From the NCBI GenBank assembly GCA_015207365.1, contig JADEXA010000004.1, positions 62,001 to 126,000 on the forward strand: a stretch of 64,000 nt of DNA. The letters are read 5' to 3'. Origin of the DNA: Vacuolonema iberomarrocanum LEGE 07170. Its GTDB lineage: Bacteria > Cyanobacteriota > Cyanobacteriia > Elainellales > Elainellaceae. The position numbers and the translations under genes were made by a program. The notes beneath the pieces are model-generated. The model saw only the letters and a list, made by a program, of their open reading frames with translations, searched no databases and was not told where the DNA came from. Of the stretch, positions 46,352-56,517 are shown piece by piece (the first letter of the stretch is position 1; the number at the start of each line of letters is the position of its first letter).

Positions 46352-47169
46352 GGCTTGTTCTCTGCAAAAAGATCAAACCATCCATCTCGTTCTGCATTGC
46401 ATTTCAAGGCCATGCAATTTCAAGGCCAAACGTCAGTGGATATCACAGATTCAACGCAAGCGATAGACGACTGGATGGCTATTCAAAACAGCTTGCTAAC
46501 AAGGGAAAACTAACAATGAATTTCAATCCTCAAAATGATAATTTTTCAGATTTTTCCTATACCTTTGCACCAAAAACCTTTGCACCAAAAACCTTGCTCT
46601 GAAAATGATTCCAAAGCACAAGCGAATCAACCACAAAGAACTCAATTTGTAGAATGTATTCGCAAGAGCATTACGAATTGAACGATTAGCCAGCCCAACA
46701 ACCACTCCACTCCACGGCGAGGCGCAAGCAGTATCAATCAATCAACACAGCAGAGCATGTTGTGACGTTTGGCCTGCAACTAATTTTCCAAGGTTTTTAT
46801 GTGTGGTGCATTCTTATGAAGTCTGAGATGAACAGGCCGTTTCCTGCTCCAAGATTGATAGGCATGAGTAAACGGTGATGCGGATGGTTTCAGCACAATT
46901 GTCTGAACCTGGGGAGGGTCATCACCTCACCAACTTGATGCCAAGATCAATTGAGACATTCTAGAGAAATCAACGTTATGAAGACATCTTTGACCGTAGA
47001 AGTTCCCTTGTCCTGCCTCATCTTCTCACCATCAATGGAGACATCGTTGAAAATCTACAAAAAAGAAAGCAAAACGAAAATAAATGCAATCTTTCTCGGC
47101 ATCAGGGTATTTTTTGCAACACTCAAAGCATGTCTCTGAGTCGTTGTGAAAGCCACAAGGCGATCGCTC
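46352..47169. other. AT-rich intergenic region
   Basis: About 820 bp, lower in GC than neighbours. It holds a direct repeat of TTTGCACCAAAAACC (near 46562 and 46577) and otherwise no recognisable structure. A 62-codon plus-strand frame at 46951 has no family features and no clear ribosome-binding site; I do not call it. Confidence 0.4.
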
Positions 47170-48153
47170 TTACCCGCCTATCTCTGACATCACCCGATTG
47201 CGGGGCACTTCCTCCGCCGCCAGCCCATGCCCCCAGGGTTTGAACCAGATGGCATCTTCAATTTTCTGCCGCAGGTCTTCGACGTCGCATCCCTGACGCA
47301 GTGGCGTTCGTACATCGAGTTCCTTGTCGCGCAGCAGGCACAAGCGGAGGCGGCCATCGGCTGTGAGGCGGGCGCGATCGCACCCCGCGCAAAAGGGTTG
47401 GGTCACCGGACTAATGAAGCCCAGGGTGCCGACCGCATTGGGCAGTTGGTAGAGTCGGGCTTCTCCATCCAGTTGCCCATCGTTGAGCAACTGAGGCGTA
47501 TCCAACCCGTCCTGGATGACAGCGAGGAGTTCCGCTTCGCTGACGGTTTTTGCCTGCTGAAACTCCGCTACTTCTCCAAACGGCATCATTTCAATAAACC
47601 GAATTTGCCAGGGAAAATCGTAGGTCAGCCGCGCCAGGTCAAGGACATCCTGGCGATCGTTGAAGCCTTTGACAACAACGGCATTCAGCTTCAGTTTTAG
47701 CCCTGCATCTGTCGCAGCTTTGATGCCATTCCACACCTGATCGACATCGCCCCAGCGAGTCACCGCACGAAACTTGTCGGGGTCGAGGGTATCAATGCTG
47801 ATGTTGATGCGCTGTAACCCTGCTGCCGCTAGGGGTGCTGCCAATTTAGGTAACAGCAATCCATTGGTCGTCATGGCTAAATCAGAAACACCGGGCGTCT
47901 GGGCAATGAAGCGAACCAGTTCGACAATATTTTCTCGCAGCGTGGGTTCACCGCCCGTTAGCCGAAACTTGTGAAAGCCCAGGCATTCCGCAAATAGCGG
48001 GATTAATAACCGCAGTTCGTCATCCTGCAACAATTCCGCCCGTGGGCGAAACGTCATCTGCTCCGGCATACAGTAAACGCAGCGGAAATTGCAGCGATCG
48101 GTCAGCGAAATGCGGAGATAGGAAATGTTGCGACCGTAGCGATCGAAAGCCAT
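47170..48153 (-). CDS. moaA: GTP 3',8-cyclase
   Basis: A 327-residue radical-SAM enzyme that starts molybdenum-cofactor synthesis from GTP. The N-terminal [4Fe-4S] ligands are Cys21, Cys25 and Cys28 (CNFRCVYC), the second cluster is bound by the C-terminal CAGC and a later LCL cysteine, and the protein ends in Gly-Gly, which is needed for activity. The frame is open to 48213, but ATG 48153 gives the family N-terminus. No other moa genes are in this window. Confidence 0.95.
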   Translation of the reverse strand: MAFDRYGRNISYLRISLTDRCNFRCVYCMPEQMTFRPRAELLQDDELRLLIPLFAECLGFHKFRLTGGEPTLRENIVELVRFIAQTPGVSDLAMTTNGLLLPKLAAPLAAAGLQRINISIDTLDPDKFRAVTRWGDVDQVWNGIKAATDAGLKLKLNAVVVKGFNDRQDVLDLARLTYDFPWQIRFIEMMPFGEVAEFQQAKTVSEAELLAVIQDGLDTPQLLNDGQLDGEARLYQLPNAVGTLGFISPVTQPFCAGCDRARLTADGRLRLCLLRDKELDVRTPLRQGCDVEDLRQKIEDAIWFKPWGHGLAAEEVPRNRVMSEIGG

Positions 48154-48525
48154 AGCAAAAGCAAAGGAACGGCAAAGGGGAGGAGAGAACAGGAGAGAAC
48201 GCAAAGTCAGCACTGGAAAAGACGCTTTGCCGATGCCAGTGCGTACAGCATAATTTCATGGTAGGGATCTGTGAGAGGTTCCTGCAGGCCCTTGGCTAGA
48301 AACTTGCCTACTTTTTGCCAATAGCAAAGATAGGCTTGCGTATTTTGTTACCGTGACGAACATTTTGTGGGCATCACAGCGCCGCATTGGCCTCCGCTTG
48401 CGCAAGGTTGGCATTGGCCTTGAAAGCGCAGGAGCCAGGGAAGCGTAGAGATCCTTTAACAGGCTGTCCAGCAGCGTCGCGCTTCGGGCTATGGTTAAGA
48501 CTGGTAAATGCAGGACGCTTCAACT
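48154..48525. promoter_or_regulatory. Divergent promoter region upstream of moaA
   Basis: A 370-bp gap between divergent starts. I looked for a molybdenum-cofactor riboswitch and did not see its conserved pattern. A repeated TTGGCCTCC/TTGGCATTGGCC-like stretch lies near 48387-48420. Confidence 0.3.
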
Positions 48526-49758
48526 ATGCGTGTCGTTTGGTCTGACCCCTATGTTTGGTTGCATCTGGCAGGGCTGGCAACGGTACCGCTTTTGCTCGAA
48601 CTTTGCTTTGTGGGGCTAGCGGTAGGGGAGCCCATCTTGCCTGTGTGGTTGGAGTTCTTCCTGGTAGCCGTTGTGGGGATTGGGCCGATTCTCTGGATGC
48701 AGTGGCAGCGCCCGTTTTGCATTTTCAGCGTCGTTGCTCTAGCACTCGCTCCAGCCAGTATCAGCGACCCCCGGCGGCGGATGTTGCGCTTCTTCCGCAC
48801 CTCGGTGAATCAGGTGATGGCGATCGCCATCGCCATCACCTTAGCCATCCTGCTATGGCAGTTGTATCGTTTTTCCCCGATCGCTGCTGATTTAGCGCCT
48901 TTTTCCTCCCGCTGGCTGGGCTTGGGGATGGCGGCGATCGCCTTCCTCGGCGTCAACCTTTTCACCCAGGTTCCCGTCAGTGTATTGCGCCTGTTAATCG
49001 TCAGCGACAACCAACTGGCCGCCCAAGAGCCCTATCCCCCGGAGCGCATTCCCCTCGACTTCGTGCTGTTTGGCATTCGACTCCGCCACATCCTGCCTGA
49101 ACCCTCTGTCCGACCGCTCAGTTCGCCACCCACTCCCATCCCTCAACCAACCGAACCACCTGCGCCAGAAACCACTGAAGCATCGGGCGAACCCTCAGCA
49201 GAAGTAGCAACCGAGGCAATCCCAGAAGCATCGGAAAGCATTACAGACTCTGAGGAACAACGCGCAGCCGAAGTAGCAGCCGAAGAAAGCATCAAGCTGG
49301 CAGACTCAGCTGACGCAACTATGGCAGCAGAAGCAGAGGAGAGATCGCCAGATCCAACAATGGAGGCCAGCTCCACACCGGATGCAGCTGAAGCAACTGA
49401 ATCAGAAGAAACAACGGAAATAGAAGCACGATCGCCAGAGCTTCCACCTGAGGAAGACATCACGCAAGATGTCTCTGAGACAAGCGCTTCGGAGGGAGCT
49501 GAGGCAGCGGAAGAGCGATCGCCAGCTCCCACATCGGACGAAGTCCGCACACCAGAGGGATCTGAAGCCAACGCATCGGAGAGTATTGAGGATGTCTCTG
49601 AGGCGATCGCATCGGAGGTGACGGAGGAAGCGGTTGTGCTACCTTCTGATCAGACAGAACTTACAACCGAGTCAGAAACAGAACCTTCAGAGGCAGCAGA
49701 AACCATTCCTACAGAAGCAAGCCAAGAAGGTTTAAATCCACCGATTAAGGAAACGTAA
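48526..49758 (+). CDS. Low-complexity-tail membrane protein
   Basis: A 410-residue protein. Residues ~1-190 have about five hydrophobic helices and a conserved-looking start MRVVWSDPYVWLHLAG. The remaining ~210 residues are a low-complexity, strongly acidic tail of Glu, Ala, Ser, Thr and Pro, with a repeated ERSP(A/D)PT motif. This matches a known cyanobacterial group named for exactly this layout, with no assigned function. The frame opens at 48508; ATG 48526 is preferred because of an AGGA box upstream and the fit to homologues. Confidence 0.82.
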   Translation: MRVVWSDPYVWLHLAGLATVPLLLELCFVGLAVGEPILPVWLEFFLVAVVGIGPILWMQWQRPFCIFSVVALALAPASISDPRRRMLRFFRTSVNQVMAIAIAITLAILLWQLYRFSPIAADLAPFSSRWLGLGMAAIAFLGVNLFTQVPVSVLRLLIVSDNQLAAQEPYPPERIPLDFVLFGIRLRHILPEPSVRPLSSPPTPIPQPTEPPAPETTEASGEPSAEVATEAIPEASESITDSEEQRAAEVAAEESIKLADSADATMAAEAEERSPDPTMEASSTPDAAEATESEETTEIEARSPELPPEEDITQDVSETSASEGAEAAEERSPAPTSDEVRTPEGSEANASESIEDVSEAIASEVTEEAVVLPSDQTELTTESETEPSEAAETIPTEASQEGLNPPIKET

Positions 49759-49886
49759 TGCTCCCGGCTTTCGCCTTGTTTACATGCGCCGCCGATTGCC
49801 ATTGCGCTTGAGGGTAGGCGATCGCCTTAGCTCTGCAAGCCAGCAGTTTTCAGCCCCAAGATTTTTGTCATCACACCGACCGTGCC

Positions 49887-50531
49887 ATGAACGAGTATTT
49901 ACAAGCCAGCGACATCATCGATTGGCAGCATCCCACAATTCTCGAAAAAGCCCAAGAACTAGCAGCAAGGTGTCAGAGTGAAGAAGCGATCGCCCGCGCC
50001 TGCTTTGAGTGGGTACGCGATGACATTGGACATAGCTGCGACTATCAGACAAACCCAGTAACCTGCCGTGCATCGGATGTGCTGCGCCACAAAACGGGCT
50101 TTTGCTATGCCAAAAGTCATCTCCTTGCGGCGTTGTTGCGGGCAAACGGCATCCCCACCGGATTCTGCTATCAGCGCTTGAGCATTGATGACACTGGCGC
50201 GCCTTATAGCCTGCATGGCTTCAATGCCGTCTGTCTGCCGACCCATGGCTGGTATCGGATCGATGCGCGAGGGAATCGAACAGGGGTGGATGCACAGTTC
50301 ACCCCACCCCACGAACGCCTCGCATTTTCGTTGCAATTTCCCGAAGAGGCGGATTTCCCTGCCATTCTCCCAGAGCCCCTCAATGCCGTTGTGGCCGCGC
50401 TGCACGCCCAGAATACCTGGGATGCAATGCTACATAACCTTCCCGATGTGTCTTTGGAAGAGGCAGAAAAGCTGGGATTACAACATCCCAAAAGATCTGC
50501 GACTTCTTTTTCGGTCGGCAACCGTACCTGA
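49887..50531 (+). CDS. Transglutaminase-like cysteine-protease-fold protein with altered C-terminus
   Basis: A 214-residue protein of the transglutaminase-like (papain-fold) family. The triad is visible: Cys73 in TGFCYAKSHLLAALLR, His110 in LHGFNAVCL and Asp126 in YRIDARGN. Such domains often act as peptidases on peptides or cell-wall material; no signal peptide is present. The last ~13 codons (RSATSFSVGNRT) are encoded by a palindromic repeat (50493-50557) rather than by gene-like sequence, so the native 3' end has probably been replaced. Confidence 0.85.
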   Translation: MNEYLQASDIIDWQHPTILEKAQELAARCQSEEAIARACFEWVRDDIGHSCDYQTNPVTCRASDVLRHKTGFCYAKSHLLAALLRANGIPTGFCYQRLSIDDTGAPYSLHGFNAVCLPTHGWYRIDARGNRTGVDAQFTPPHERLAFSLQFPEEADFPAILPEPLNAVVAALHAQNTWDAMLHNLPDVSLEEAEKLGLQHPKRSATSFSVGNRT

Positions 50532-50557
50532 AATTCACTAAAAGAAGTCGCAGATCT
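50493..50557. repeat. Family F hairpin with 18-bp arms, inside a gene end
   Basis: AGATCTGCGACTTCTTTT (50493-50510) and its exact complement (50540-50557) surround a 29-nt loop that contains the stop codon of the transglutaminase-like gene. The first 15 bases are identical to the arm at 7599-7613. It ends 8 bp before the stop of the convergent glycosyltransferase gene and may act as a two-way terminator. Confidence 0.8.
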
Positions 50558-50565
50558 GGGTTCTG

Positions 50566-52836
50566 CTAAACGATTGTGACCTGAACGGGCTTGATTTCGT
50601 TGGTGCGATCGAACAGGACACGAGGGCGAAAGAGGAGACGGAAGAGGATGCTCAGGGACTTGAATTCGCTGGGAGCACAGCGGTTTTTCCATTGTCCGGG
50701 GCGACAGTAGAGTACCTCCACTAGCCTACGTTCTTCAGGAATGGAGAGCGGGGCAAAGCGGAGGCGCAGCGTGGGAACTTCGCCATCGGGTTTCACCCAT
50801 TCCACATACCCTTCTACCTCCAGATTTTCATCCACCAAGGTCAGGGTAGCGGTGAGGTTCTGGGCATGGCGGGCGAGAGCAGCGCGATCGCGCTGGGTCA
50901 AAACGATCTCGGCTCCCTCCTGCGACAGCATGGCGGTATGTCCCCACAATTCCAGCGGCGCATCGACGGCTGAGTTGTGGATGCAGAGGCGGGCAATGCG
51001 GCGGAGGGAAAACCATTCGTAGGTACTGGGGCGGGGTGCATCCAGCAACGCTAGCAGGGCAATGCCTAGCATGAGCATGTTATAGGTACTCCAGAGCCAG
51101 CCCAGTCCTAACCCTTTGAGATGGGAGATGGGTTCTGCGGCAGCATCGGCAATGAGACAGTGGCCCAAATTGATCCACAGGCTGAGGGCAGTAATGGCAA
51201 AGACCATCAGCAGAGGGATTGCCAAGGAAAAGTTGAAGGTGAAGCGATCGCTCGCCGTTCCCTTGGGGGTGACCTTAAAGCCTCGCCCAAAAGGACGTAA
51301 CATCACCTGCACCACGGTCAGCGCCAGGGGAAATGCTAGCACCAGTGCATAGACATCGGAGAGCAGAGCCGAGCGCGATCGGTAGTTGAGCCAGGAGAAG
51401 GTGGCTAGTTGCACGAGATAGAAGGGCACGAAAAAGTCCATCACTTCAGCCGTTTCGGCCTGGATGGGAATAACTCCGAGAAAAGCATAGGCCAGGGGCA
51501 TCACCAGAAAGCCGACTTTGGCAATGCTGCTAAACCAGTGCAACAGTCCCTCAAAGTAAGCCAGCCGTTGCAAGGGATTCAACCCTTTGATGGTGAGAGG
51601 GTTAGAGCGGATAAAGAAGGATTGCAATGTGCCCTGGGCCCAGCGAATCCGTTGCAAGGCGTGGGCAGAGATAGATTCAGCCGCCAAGCCTGCACTCAGC
51701 TTTTCGTTCAGGTAGATCAGCCGATAGCCCTTCGCCGTTAGTTCAATGCCCGTAAAGAAGTCTTCACTGAGGGCTCCGGTCACAAAGCCACCAATCTCCT
51801 CCAACGCCGATCGCCGCACCACAAAAGAGGTTCCAGCACAGACGACACCACCCGCCCCATCACGAATCCGTTGGATCTGGCGGTAGAACACTTCCTCTTC
51901 GGGGGGCAGGTCATCCTGCATACCCAGGTTCCAGGCGATAGGGTCGGGGTTGTAGAAGGTTTGGGGGGTTTGCAATAGACCGATATGCGGATCTTGGAAA
52001 AAGCCGACGGTACGTTGCAAGAAATTGCGGGTAGGCACAAAGTCCGCATCGAATACCACAATCAACTCGCCATCGGTTTTGGGAATCGCATAATTCAGGT
52101 TGCCTGCCTTGGCATGCTCGTTGGTGGGGCGGGTGCGGTATTCACAGCCCAGTTCAGCGGCAAGCTGGCGGATTTCAGGACGGCGGGTATCGTCCAGCAG
52201 GTAGATGGTTTTGTTGGCATAGTCCATCGCCTGACATCCTATGATGGTGCGCTTCAGGATAAAGGCCGGTTCGTTGTAGGTCGGAATCAGAACAGCGACG
52301 GAGGGGACATAGTTTCCACTGACCACGTCATCCGCTAGCTGATCGGCTTGCTTTTTCCGATCGCGCGATCGCAATAACAGCACGAGCTGGATCATGCCGT
52401 TGACCAACAACAGCATCTCCAGGAAAAACAGCCCCAAGCTGAAAACACCATTCAGCGGCGTATCCAAGTTGAGGGTAGAAACCGATCGCCACATCACATA
52501 GCGCACCGTCAGAACACCGAGAATGCCGACGACGGCAATGCGCGACCAGGCTACCGGTTGAGGCGATGCTCGCATGATGACTAACACCAGTAGCATGAGG
52601 CTGACGGTCCACACCAGGACGTAATGCCCCAGCATCATTGGCGTGGTGGCCCACATGGGAGGGTTTTGTTGCAGGCTATCGAGTTGCTGAAAAATCGCAG
52701 AGATAAAGCCATTTCCAGCAAACCAGGCAATGGCGATCGCCGCCGCCAAGAGGACGACTCCACTCAGCAGTAGCGTGGCTAAGGGTAGGCGGACATTAAC
52801 CGATCGAATACGAAGGGAATTTGCGAGCGTCATCAC
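50566..52836 (-). CDS. bcsA: Cellulose-synthase-like family 2 glycosyltransferase (BcsA type)
   Basis: A 756-residue inner-membrane synthase for a beta-glucan such as cellulose. Catalytic motifs in order: LLDDT (Asp215-Asp216), FDADF (263-265), SEDFFTG (a TED variant, ~357-363) and QRIRWAQG (395-402). Two membrane helices lie before the catalytic domain and at least five after. A C-terminal PilZ-like region (~612-756) keeps RRIAR (RxxxR), but the second c-di-GMP motif reads MLSQEG, with Met in place of Asp/Asn. No bcsB or bcsC is adjacent. The product could be another beta-glucan. Confidence 0.87.
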   Translation of the reverse strand: MMTLANSLRIRSVNVRLPLATLLLSGVVLLAAAIAIAWFAGNGFISAIFQQLDSLQQNPPMWATTPMMLGHYVLVWTVSLMLLVLVIMRASPQPVAWSRIAVVGILGVLTVRYVMWRSVSTLNLDTPLNGVFSLGLFFLEMLLLVNGMIQLVLLLRSRDRKKQADQLADDVVSGNYVPSVAVLIPTYNEPAFILKRTIIGCQAMDYANKTIYLLDDTRRPEIRQLAAELGCEYRTRPTNEHAKAGNLNYAIPKTDGELIVVFDADFVPTRNFLQRTVGFFQDPHIGLLQTPQTFYNPDPIAWNLGMQDDLPPEEEVFYRQIQRIRDGAGGVVCAGTSFVVRRSALEEIGGFVTGALSEDFFTGIELTAKGYRLIYLNEKLSAGLAAESISAHALQRIRWAQGTLQSFFIRSNPLTIKGLNPLQRLAYFEGLLHWFSSIAKVGFLVMPLAYAFLGVIPIQAETAEVMDFFVPFYLVQLATFSWLNYRSRSALLSDVYALVLAFPLALTVVQVMLRPFGRGFKVTPKGTASDRFTFNFSLAIPLLMVFAITALSLWINLGHCLIADAAAEPISHLKGLGLGWLWSTYNMLMLGIALLALLDAPRPSTYEWFSLRRIARLCIHNSAVDAPLELWGHTAMLSQEGAEIVLTQRDRAALARHAQNLTATLTLVDENLEVEGYVEWVKPDGEVPTLRLRFAPLSIPEERRLVEVLYCRPGQWKNRCAPSEFKSLSILFRLLFRPRVLFDRTNEIKPVQVTIV

Positions 52837-53748
52837 AACATCTGACCCATTTCTCTAGAAGGACAAGCAGCACGTTGGGGAAGGGAAGATAACCAGACAT
52901 GAACCGCCCAACACTGCAAGCAATACGAACAACCGTTGGCGGTAGATGTAGTGGTACAGGAAAAATGAGGCATGCGTCCCGCATCATGTTTAAGCACTTC
53001 TTGCAAGATTACTAGAGCATTGACAGGTAGGAACGTAACGCCTAATGCTAAAGATAAAATCTCATCTTTAATTAACACAAAAAACCAAGTTTATTGGCTA
53101 TCATTCTAGAAATCCTAGAAGGCAAAACCCCTTATTTTTCAAGGATTATGACTGAGGTTTAGGTCAATTGCACAAGCTGTATTTTGCATACAATCACCAG
53201 CAAAAATGCATAGGTAAATGGTCATCGCGCAGTGCTCTGGAGTACAACGCTTTTTAAGCAAACATTCTTGTGAAAAAAAGCGAGAAGATCAGTAAAATTG
53301 ACTATTCTTTATAGATAGCGCCATGCCTATAGAGAATGTCCATATACTCATACGGTTGAGACCAAAGCATGGAAAACTAGGAATAGTTCAAGTTCCATTG
53401 GGCAGGCTTTGCATGTTCAAGTGGGAATTGCCCCAATTTGGCTTGGGGGAATATCGACTAGGACAATTCGCAACAGTTGCACATCAGACGGAATGGTACG
53501 GACGGCAATATCCTTTGCCGTTTGGATGATCTCGTCGTGGGCGCTTGAATTGTGTGTTTCTCCGCAAGTTCAACACGTCCGATAGTCCGGGGCAATGGTT
53601 GAGCAGAGGCCGATGGTCGAGGCGATCGCCTTGTCCATCCAGCCTACGACTTGTTCCAAACGTTCTCTGTTTCATCGGTGTCGCGTTGACCCTCAATTGA
53701 ATTCGTGACGTACAGATGTAAGGGCAACGACGGCCCATCTGCTTATTT
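52837..53748. other. Long intergenic region upstream of the glycosyltransferase
   Basis: About 910 bp. The half nearer the synthase is AT rich and probably carries its promoter; the other half has higher GC. A 68-codon frame at 53323 has no family features. I see no RNA motif or clear operator. Confidence 0.4.
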
Positions 53749-55140
53749 ATGTGGAGTTTTCTTTTCCCCAGCGCGCGAGCCTGGCTCCGTGCTCTCCGGT
53801 TAGCGCTACCTGTCTATGCCGGAACCATTGGTCTTTGGTTTGGCTTTTGGTATCTCACTATCATGAGCCTGGTTTCGATGGCGATCGGAGCAAATGTGGG
53901 GGATATCTCCCGGCTGCTCACGCTCTCTGGTATTGCAGGGGTCGCAAGTGGGCTTTGGTGGAGCTTACTTATCCTGCTGTATGGTGCATTTTCGCGTTGG
54001 GTATGGCGATCGCCTCCCTCGTTTCTCACATTGCCTCAGCCTCTGCGGCGTGCAGCCTATCATTTCCTAGTGGGATGGGCAGCAACATTTTCCCTGGCGC
54101 TCATTCGAGCCATCCAGTTACTAGCGCATACCGCTCCCCCTGAGTTGACCCAGCGCACCATCCTCCAGACGGCGATCGCGGCGTTCCCTGATTTTGTTGT
54201 GCCCTACTTCTGGGTCTGGTGGGTTGTGGCGGCCTATGGCTATCACTGGTTTTTGGAACCACGGGGGCGATCGCAAGCCCGTTCACCCAGACGCGAGTCC
54301 GACCGTCCAGAACCCCGAAGAGCCACCCCTGCGGGTTCAGAGTACGCCTCTGATGTAGAGTATGCCCTCGAAGAACTGCGCCGAGAGTTGGAACAGCGCA
54401 ACGGTGAGCCCGACGCCAGCAGTTCATCGAGCGCGGCAGATGACTCAGCGGATGCACCGCCTATGGCTCCGCCCCCGCAAACCAGCTCCAGCGAGGCCTC
54501 TTCCAATGCCCCGCTCCTTGTCATGGTTACCCTCAGCCTTTTGCTGGGACTGGGGGTGCTGTTTTTATTGGCAACGGTGCTGCTGCTTCCGTTTCCTGAT
54601 GTCAACCTACCGTTACCCGGCTTGCCCCGCCCTATCACTGCCACAGTCGCAAACGTGGGCGATGGAGACACGCTACGAGTCAATATGGCAGATCGCCCTG
54701 TCACCATTCGACTGGCTTGCATTGATGCCCCCGAAAGCGCCCAGCCAGGCGGAGTAGCCTCAACGACCCATCTGCGTCAGCTACTTCCAGTCGGACAGTT
54801 CGTGGGTGTTCGCCGCGTCGATATCGATTTCTACGGGCGTACGGTGGCGGAACTCTATCGCCATGGCCAATCGGTCAATGTGCAGATGGTGCGCGAGGGT
54901 CATGCCGTCGTCTATCCGCAATATCTCGATGGGTGCCCAGGCACCCGGACCACACTCCTGTCAGCCGAGGCCGAAGCCAAAGCTGCACGACGCAACTTCT
55001 GGAGCCAACCCAACCCAGAAATGCCCTGGGAGTGGCGCAGACGCCATCGCCGCCGTCGCCGCTCCACAGCACCACCCACTTGTATTCAAGAGACAGTGGC
55101 AGGCATGGGTGCAGGCAAGCCAGCGTTAATCGGGCGGTAA
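53749..55140 (+). CDS. Membrane-anchored staphylococcal-nuclease-like protein
   Basis: A 463-residue fusion. Residues ~1-165 contain four transmembrane helices, ~170-245 a charged Ser/Glu/Arg-rich linker, and ~257-285 a fifth helix. Residues ~300-425 are a thermonuclease (SNase) domain with [19 protein letters not shown] and [10 protein letters not shown], which contain the expected catalytic Asp, Arg, Glu and second Arg. The C-terminus is very basic (RRRHRRRRR). The nuclease would sit outside or in the periplasm if the fifth helix inserts normally. The last 55 bp overlap the convergent cofH. This domain mix is unusual. Confidence 0.82.
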   Translation: MWSFLFPSARAWLRALRLALPVYAGTIGLWFGFWYLTIMSLVSMAIGANVGDISRLLTLSGIAGVASGLWWSLLILLYGAFSRWVWRSPPSFLTLPQPLRRAAYHFLVGWAATFSLALIRAIQLLAHTAPPELTQRTILQTAIAAFPDFVVPYFWVWWVVAAYGYHWFLEPRGRSQARSPRRESDRPEPRRATPAGSEYASDVEYALEELRRELEQRNGEPDASSSSSAADDSADAPPMAPPPQTSSSEASSNAPLLVMVTLSLLLGLGVLFLLATVLLLPFPDVNLPLPGLPRPITATVANVGDGDTLRVNMADRPVTIRLACIDAPESAQPGGVASTTHLRQLLPVGQFVGVRRVDIDFYGRTVAELYRHGQSVNVQMVREGHAVVYPQYLDGCPGTRTTLLSAEAEAKAARRNFWSQPNPEMPWEWRRRHRRRRRSTAPPTCIQETVAGMGAGKPALIGR

Positions 55141-56255
55141 AGGGTGTCCCGTTGCTGAGCAGGGCGCCCCAAGGCATGGATCGCCGCCACCAAATCCGCT
55201 GCGGTCTGGCAAGTGCCTCCCTGCGCCCCCGCCATGCTGGTGATATGCTCTTCCATCAGGGTGCCACCCATATCGTTGCACCCCCAGGTGAGCGCCGTCT
55301 GGGCTCCATCTAACCCCAACTTCACCCAGCTCGGCTGATGGTTCGGAATCCACTGCCCCAAGAAGAGACGAGCGACAGCCGTGAGCAAGAGGCTATCGGG
55401 GAGGCTGGGTTGATCGCGCCCGACCCGTCGCCGTAGAGGTTTTGGAGCATCTTGGCCGACGAAAGGTAAGAGAATAAACTCGGTGATGCGAGCGGGATAG
55501 TTTTGGTCGATAGCCATGCGTTGGAGCGATCGCAATTTCGCCAAATGCCCGATCTGCTGTTCCTGCGACTCGATATGCCCCGACAGTAGGGTACTGGTGG
55601 TAGGTAAACCCATGCGGTGAGCGGTTTCCACAATCTCCAGCCACTGAGCCGTGTTGATCTTTTCGGGGCAGAGGATCTGGCGAACGCGATCGTCCAGGAC
55701 TTCAGCCGCCGTACCAGGGAGGGAGCCCACCCCAGCCTCCTGCAAGGCAGTGATGACCTCGACAAAGCTCAGCCCATCCTCACGCGCGATGAACTGCACC
55801 TCCTGAGGAGAAAAGGCATGGAGATGAAGGTCGGGAAAAACGTCTTTGATTTGTGCCACCAATTGGGTATAGAAGCCCAGGGAGGTGCCGTTGAGCTTAG
55901 CCTCTGGATTCAGCCCCCCCTGCATACAAATTTCTGTGGCGCCCAGCCGTACGGCTTCGGTGGCTTTCTCTAGGATGGTGGCATCTTCGATCCAGTAGGC
56001 TCCCTCTTGCTCCGCATCGCGGCGAAAGGCACAGAAACTACAGTGCTGCTCGCAGATGTTGGTGTAGTTGATGTTGCGGTTAATAACATAGGTGACGGTA
56101 TCGCCCACCTGTTGCTGGCGCAAGCGGTCAGCCGCCTCACGAATAGCCGCGATCGCCTCCGCATCGGTCTGCTGCAACAACCCAACCCCTTCCGCCTCAG
56201 TCAGATCTCTTCCGGCCAGCGCCTTTTCTAGAATCGGCTCAACCCGTGCCACCAT
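55086..56255 (-). CDS. cofH: 5-amino-6-(D-ribitylamino)uracil-tyrosine synthase subunit for F0 synthesis
   Basis: A 389-residue radical-SAM enzyme that joins tyrosine to a flavin precursor to make 8-hydroxy-5-deazaflavin (F0), the antenna cofactor of some DNA photolyases. The cluster cysteines are Cys68, Cys72 and Cys75 (CEQHCSFC). The family segments MQGGLNPE and [10 protein letters not shown] follow. Length is normal. The partner cofG is not in this window. The 3' end overlaps the convergent nuclease gene by 55 bp. As this genome shows no other F420 genes here, F0 for photolyase is the likely use. Confidence 0.93.
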   Translation of the reverse strand: MVARVEPILEKALAGRDLTEAEGVGLLQQTDAEAIAAIREAADRLRQQQVGDTVTYVINRNINYTNICEQHCSFCAFRRDAEQEGAYWIEDATILEKATEAVRLGATEICMQGGLNPEAKLNGTSLGFYTQLVAQIKDVFPDLHLHAFSPQEVQFIAREDGLSFVEVITALQEAGVGSLPGTAAEVLDDRVRQILCPEKINTAQWLEIVETAHRMGLPTTSTLLSGHIESQEQQIGHLAKLRSLQRMAIDQNYPARITEFILLPFVGQDAPKPLRRRVGRDQPSLPDSLLLTAVARLFLGQWIPNHQPSWVKLGLDGAQTALTWGCNDMGGTLMEEHITSMAGAQGGTCQTAADLVAAIHALGRPAQQRDTLYRPINAGLPAPMPATVS

Positions 56256-56517
56256 GCCCTATCCTCAGAAATTCGTCGTCCTTTTCATTGTGGCAAGCTT
56301 CCAGCAGTTGGGGAACGGATCGAATATTGATTGTCGAACCACAGAGGCACAGAAAGCCCAGAGGGGGAACTATCGGCGTTCATCGGTGGAGTATGAACCA
56401 CAAAGACACAAAGGCACGAAGATTGCGATCGCCACGCATCTGCATCCATCTGCGTTCCCCATCTAAAATCTAAAATGGATGGGCTCAGTTCAGACCATTA
56501 CCCAGGAGAGCGAGAGG
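56256..56517. repeat. Intergenic region with short dispersed repeats
   Basis: Contains ACCACAGAGGCACAGA and ACCACAAAGACACAAAGG, and near the end GCATCTGCATCCATCTGCG. The last is an inverted relative of GAACGCAGATGAACGCGG near 38486-38510. These short units recur between cyanobacterial genes. No gene is evident. Confidence 0.5.

Noticed and set aside
44330..46513. Two 326-codon plus-strand frames (44330-45310 and 45533-46513) opposite the acyl-CoA-synthetase/GNAT gene
   Set aside because: They are mirror frames of a GC-rich gene; their composition is His/Arg/Gly-rich with no domain.
46951..47139. A 62-codon frame in the AT-rich gap
   Set aside because: No ribosome-binding site, no motif, and unusual composition; cannot be told from chance.
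48154..48525. Molybdenum-cofactor riboswitch upstream of moaA
   Set aside because: The conserved Moco RNA pattern was not found; cyanobacteria are not known to use it.
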